Below are positions 23,734-26,357 of a stretch of 26,357 bases of DNA, in pieces. Under the pieces are notes generated by a model. That model saw nothing but the letters and a program-made list of their open reading frames with translations, was not told the origin of the DNA and made no database searches. The position numbers and the translations under genes were made by a program. How positions within the stretch are numbered: the stretch's first letter is position 1; every line of letters starts with the position of its first letter. The stretch lies in assembly GCA_964633225.1 (NCBI GenBank), contig CAZWFQ010000052.1, positions 1-26,357 on the forward strand. The letters run 5' to 3'. This DNA comes from JAKQIM01 sp964633225. Its GTDB lineage: Bacteria > Chloroflexota > Anaerolineae > Anaerolineales > UBA4823.

Positions 23734-23772
23734 GTGGGTGTGTGGCAGCGCTATGCGCCATCAAACACCCAC
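23734..23772 (-). terminator. Hairpin in the spacer between the transglycosylase and methyltransferase genes
   Basis: GTGGGTGT (23734-23741) pairs with ACACCCAC (23765-23772), with an internal GCGC-ATA-GCGC type stem. There is no T-tract after it on the minus strand, so it may be a weak terminator, an mRNA processing site or a protein-binding palindrome. Confidence 0.35.
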
Positions 23773-23791
23773 ACCGAAATCATTAAAGATA

Positions 23792-26218
23792 TTATGGTGT
23801 CCGGTCATACAACCGGCGGTAGATGCTGAAGATCTCGTAGATACCCGTCAGGTAAGAGCGCGTCTCATCATAGCGGATGACCTCCACAAACAGGTCAGGG
23901 TCGCCGTCAGCCAAAGACAGCCAGGCGTAAGCGTTGCCAGGGCCGCCATTGTAAGCCGCCAGGGCAGCATAGATATTGCCATCGAAGTCATTGCGCTGCT
24001 TATCCAGGTAGCCCAGGCCCAGGTTCACACTGATCAGGGGGCGGTACAGATCCGCATGGGTATAATCCGGCGGCCATTCCAGCAGGGTGGCGATTTCTTG
24101 CCCGGTAGCGGGGATGATCTGCATCAGGCCGCGCGCCCCCGCCCCCGAGGCCACAAACCCCTCAAACAGGCTCTCCTGGCGCATCACGCTCCACGCAAAC
24201 AAGGGATGGAAGCCATATTCTTGGGCCGCGGGGACCACCAGCTCGCGGTAATAGGGGCCAAAGCGGATGTGATTGAACAAGGGCGGGGCCAGCAGGGTGC
24301 CGGCATCATCCAGCCCAGCCAGGTCGAGCACCTGGCGCGCCGCCATGATCGAAGGGCGGTACAGGCCCAGGTCGCCCAAGATGATCATCAGCCGGTAGGT
24401 GTTGACCGGGTCGGCGGCAACCTCAAGGCGCAGGGACTCGAATTCACTTCTGGCCAGCTCGTATTGGCCCAAACGCCACAGCTCCTGGCCGCGCGTGTAG
24501 CGCGGGTCGCTGCCCAGGGGGCCGGGGATGGTCAGGTCGCTGCCCTCGGGCAGGCTGAAGGTGGTGCGCATCCAGCTCTCGGCAGCGCGGATTTCGGCGG
24601 CGCGGTCCATCCCCAGGTCAAAGACCTGCGGCGGCGCAAACGGGACGCGGCCGATCAGCAGGTCGCGGGCACGCTCAGAGTAATAGCCGGTGGGGTCCAG
24701 GGCAGCAGTCTGCTCCCAGGCGGCGCGGGCAGAGGCGTCGTCGCCCTGGGCAGCATAGGTCTTGCCCAGCCAGAAGTAAGCCCCCGAACGCTCGGCCTGG
24801 GTCAGGGCCAGGCCTTGGGCCTGCCAGAAGACGTTATAAGCGGTGGCATAATCTGCCAGGCGGTAGTGACACAGGCCAGCCAGGAACATCGAGCGGTAAA
24901 CGTACTCAGAGGCCGGGTATTCGCCCGGGATGCGCTGCCACAAGCTGGCTGCCTCGGCCAGGCGGTTGTCGCGCTCGGCGATGCGCGCCGCATCGTACAA
25001 GAATTCGGCTGCCCGCGGGTGAGCCGGAGAGAGGGCCACAAAATCGACCAGGGTCTGCTGGGCCTGGACGTAGTCGCCCTGGTAAGCCCACAGCGTGTAG
25101 GCCTTCTGTTCCCAGGCGTCATCCCAGGTGGGAAAATAAGAATACGATTGGATGACCTGGTTCCACACACCAATGGCCCCAGCCGGGTCATAAGAACGCA
25201 GGATCATGCCCTCGTAATACAGGGCCGCGGCGGGGTCGGCATCAGGGTGATCGGTGAGGGTGGTGGTCGCCAGGTAGCGGTCAAAGGCCTCCAGGGCCAG
25301 GCCGTATTCACCGGCATAATAATCCACCAGGCCGCGCTGCAAATCATCCACCGGATAGCCCGCAGACACCAGCTCCACCAGGCTCAGGTAAGCGTAATAA
25401 GAGAGGGGGAAGGCATTGACCGCTTCCAGGTAAGCGGCATAGCCCTCATCCTGGCGGCCCAAGAGCACCAGGATGTAGCCCTTAAGGTAATCCACCTGGG
25501 CCTTGGTGTAATCGTTGTTGGTGCGGGCATAGATATCTTCGTAGGCCACCAGGGCGGTAGCGAGATCGCCGGTCATGGCATACGATTGGGCCAGCTTGAT
25601 CTCGAGCGAGAAATCGGTGGGCAGGCGGCTGGCCTGGACCGCCAGGTTGTATTCAGCCAAGGCGGCAGTGTAATTGCCGGCGGCAAAGAAGGCATCGCCG
25701 CTGCGCTCAGAGATGAAGGCGTCCAACAAACCCGGGCGCTGGCTGCGGTAATTGATATAGGCCTCGGCGGCTTCGGTGTAACGCTCGAGGTCCATATAGA
25801 TCTCACCCATGAAGAAGTGCGCTTCGGCAGCGTAAATGGTGCTGGGGTAAGCGGCGATCACGGCGCGCAGGGCTTGCAGGCCCACGGCGTGGTCGCCGGT
25901 GAGGTACATCAGGCGCCCCCGGCCCAGCAGGGCGGCGGCCTGGATATCCACCTCGCCGCTGGAGGCCAGGGCGGCGTCGTAAGCGGCCAGGGCCGCCTCC
26001 CAATCGCCGTAGAAGAGGGCCTGGTCGCCAGCCGCCACGCGCGCCGCCGGCAGGGGAGTGGGCGTGGGGGTGGGCAGGGGGGTGGGGGTGGCCGTAGGCG
26101 GCGGGGAGGTGGCGGTGGGCGGCAAGGGGGTATCGGCGGGCAGCGCCGCGCCGCCGGGCAGGGCGCAGGCCAGCAGCGCCAGGGCCAGGCACAAGAGGGG
26201 GATTAGAAGGCGTTTCAT
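23792..26218 (-). CDS. Lipoprotein soluble-lytic-transglycosylase (SLT) with TPR-like repeats
   Basis: An 808-residue protein. The ATG at 26218 (MKRLLIPLLCLALALLAC) gives a lipoprotein signal with lipobox L15-L16-A17-C18; the frame extends to 26332 but crosses the promoter region. A Pro/Thr-rich linker spans about 25-55. About 60-590 is a long helical TPR-like superhelix rich in A-x-A-Y and L-x-G-R patterns. The C-terminal domain (about 665-808) is the lysozyme-like SLT fold with catalytic E682 (MRQESLF), GLMQIIP, NLGLGYL and AAYNGGPGNAYAW, so the enzyme appears active. It should cleave the MurNAc-GlcNAc bond of peptidoglycan at the outer face of the membrane. A TATAAT lies 9 nt before the start. 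Confidence 0.93.
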   Translation of the reverse strand: MKRLLIPLLCLALALLACALPGGAALPADTPLPPTATSPPPTATPTPLPTPTPTPLPAARVAAGDQALFYGDWEAALAAYDAALASSGEVDIQAAALLGRGRLMYLTGDHAVGLQALRAVIAAYPSTIYAAEAHFFMGEIYMDLERYTEAAEAYINYRSQRPGLLDAFISERSGDAFFAAGNYTAALAEYNLAVQASRLPTDFSLEIKLAQSYAMTGDLATALVAYEDIYARTNNDYTKAQVDYLKGYILVLLGRQDEGYAAYLEAVNAFPLSYYAYLSLVELVSAGYPVDDLQRGLVDYYAGEYGLALEAFDRYLATTTLTDHPDADPAAALYYEGMILRSYDPAGAIGVWNQVIQSYSYFPTWDDAWEQKAYTLWAYQGDYVQAQQTLVDFVALSPAHPRAAEFLYDAARIAERDNRLAEAASLWQRIPGEYPASEYVYRSMFLAGLCHYRLADYATAYNVFWQAQGLALTQAERSGAYFWLGKTYAAQGDDASARAAWEQTAALDPTGYYSERARDLLIGRVPFAPPQVFDLGMDRAAEIRAAESWMRTTFSLPEGSDLTIPGPLGSDPRYTRGQELWRLGQYELARSEFESLRLEVAADPVNTYRLMIILGDLGLYRPSIMAARQVLDLAGLDDAGTLLAPPLFNHIRFGPYYRELVVPAAQEYGFHPLFAWSVMRQESLFEGFVASGAGARGLMQIIPATGQEIATLLEWPPDYTHADLYRPLISVNLGLGYLDKQRNDFDGNIYAALAAYNGGPGNAYAWLSLADGDPDLFVEVIRYDETRSYLTGIYEIFSIYRRLYDRTP
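26053..26088 (+). other. Potential G-quadruplex sequence in the transglycosylase linker region
   Basis: Six runs of three or more G on the plus strand (26053-26056, 26060-26062, 26066-26070, 26072-26074, 26077-26082, 26084-26088) are separated by loops of 1-3 nt. The plus strand is the template for the minus-strand gene, about 130-165 nt after its start codon. The runs arise from the codons of the Pro/Thr linker. Confidence 0.6.
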
Positions 26219-26227
26219 AACACCAGG

Positions 26228-26233
26228 ATTATA
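26228..26233 (-). promoter_or_regulatory. TATAAT -10 box of the transglycosylase gene
   Basis: The minus strand reads GGGTATAAT with 9 nt to the ATG at 26218, so the leader should be only a few nucleotides. No convincing -35 is visible. Confidence 0.5.
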
Positions 26234-26256
26234 CCCGCATGCAGCAAAAAACAGCC

Positions 26257-26285
26257 TTGCATCCTGGCCTTGCTCCGGGTATAAT
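26257..26285 (+). promoter_or_regulatory. Promoter of tRNA-Val
   Basis: TTGCAT (26257-26262), a 17-nt spacer and TATAAT (26280-26285) on the plus strand, with the tRNA beginning 17 nt downstream. Confidence 0.7.
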
Positions 26286-26302
26286 GTGGGCCTCAAGATT
26301 AC

Positions 26303-26357
<55 letters not shown>

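Noticed and set aside
24058..24064. TATAAT-like string on the plus strand (GGGTATAATCC) inside the transglycosylase gene
   Set aside because: It is antisense within a coding region, encodes part of the conserved DYTH segment, and no plus-strand gene or RNA signature follows.
23708..26206. Open frame of 832 codons on the plus strand opposite the transglycosylase gene
   Set aside because: The opposite strand encodes a clear lipoprotein SLT with intact catalytic motifs. The plus-strand product is Gln/Gly-rich with a low-complexity Gly/Arg end and shows no domain; it is a codon-bias mirror in GC-rich DNA.

Overview
The window reads like a chromosomal segment of a free-living bacterium with fairly high GC, most likely a Chloroflexota (Anaerolineae-type) genome assembled from short reads. 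That placement is an inference. It rests on a secreted-protein N-terminus with an IYLPVV motif just after the signal peptide, a Pro/Thr-rich linker behind the lipobox of a TPR-rich lytic transglycosylase, a STAND NTPase with TPRs, and several genes whose -10 box sits only 6-9 nt before the start codon. A run of exactly 100 N (13950-14049) shows it is a scaffold. No insertion sequence, phage gene, integrase or CRISPR array is visible, so it looks like ordinary core/accessory chromosome.

Layout. 1-830 (minus): 5' part of an MFS transporter, cut by the window edge. 937-2914 (plus): an RlmI/K-like SAM methyltransferase followed by manA, ending in a strong hairpin shared with the convergent iron operon. 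2985-7024 (minus): a ferrous-iron uptake operon, transcribed from 7024 leftwards, with a DtxR-family regulator with a C-terminal FeoA-like domain, a second DtxR-family protein carrying two FeoA-like domains, a stand-alone FeoB GTPase and a stand-alone FeoB permease. The promoter is buried in a near-perfect 46-bp palindrome with a DtxR/IdeR-like core. 7121-8899 (minus): an SLC13/DASS-type permease with two RCK_C domains. 9152-13762 (plus): a prolyl oligopeptidase followed 15 nt later by a STAND NTPase with eight TPRs. 13837-15065 (plus): a secreted Asp-box (BNR) beta-propeller protein interrupted by the assembly gap.

15128-20064 (minus): a tight four-gene membrane unit, read as ICMT-like methyltransferase, 7TM-PAS-PAS histidine kinase, DUF4203-like multi-TM protein and zinc-ribbon/bPH membrane protein. 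20149-22417 (minus): an EcsA-like ABC ATPase and a large ABC-2-type permease, with a consensus promoter abutting the ATPase start. 22468-23709 (minus): a class I methyltransferase and a YbaK-type tRNA deacylase. 23792-26218 (minus): a lipoprotein lytic transglycosylase. 26303-26357 (plus): the 5' part of tRNA-Val(CAC) with its own sigma70-like promoter.

How parts work together. The feo operon couples sensing and Fe2+ import: the regulators carry the FeoA-type SH3 modules, there is no separate feoA, and FeoB is split into enzyme and channel genes. The 15-20 kb unit looks like an envelope-sensing module without an adjacent response regulator. The peptidase/STAND pair is the best candidate for an undescribed functional association, although each half is of a known family. 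Gene-free stretches are short; the longest (8900-9151, 252 bp) holds divergent promoters.
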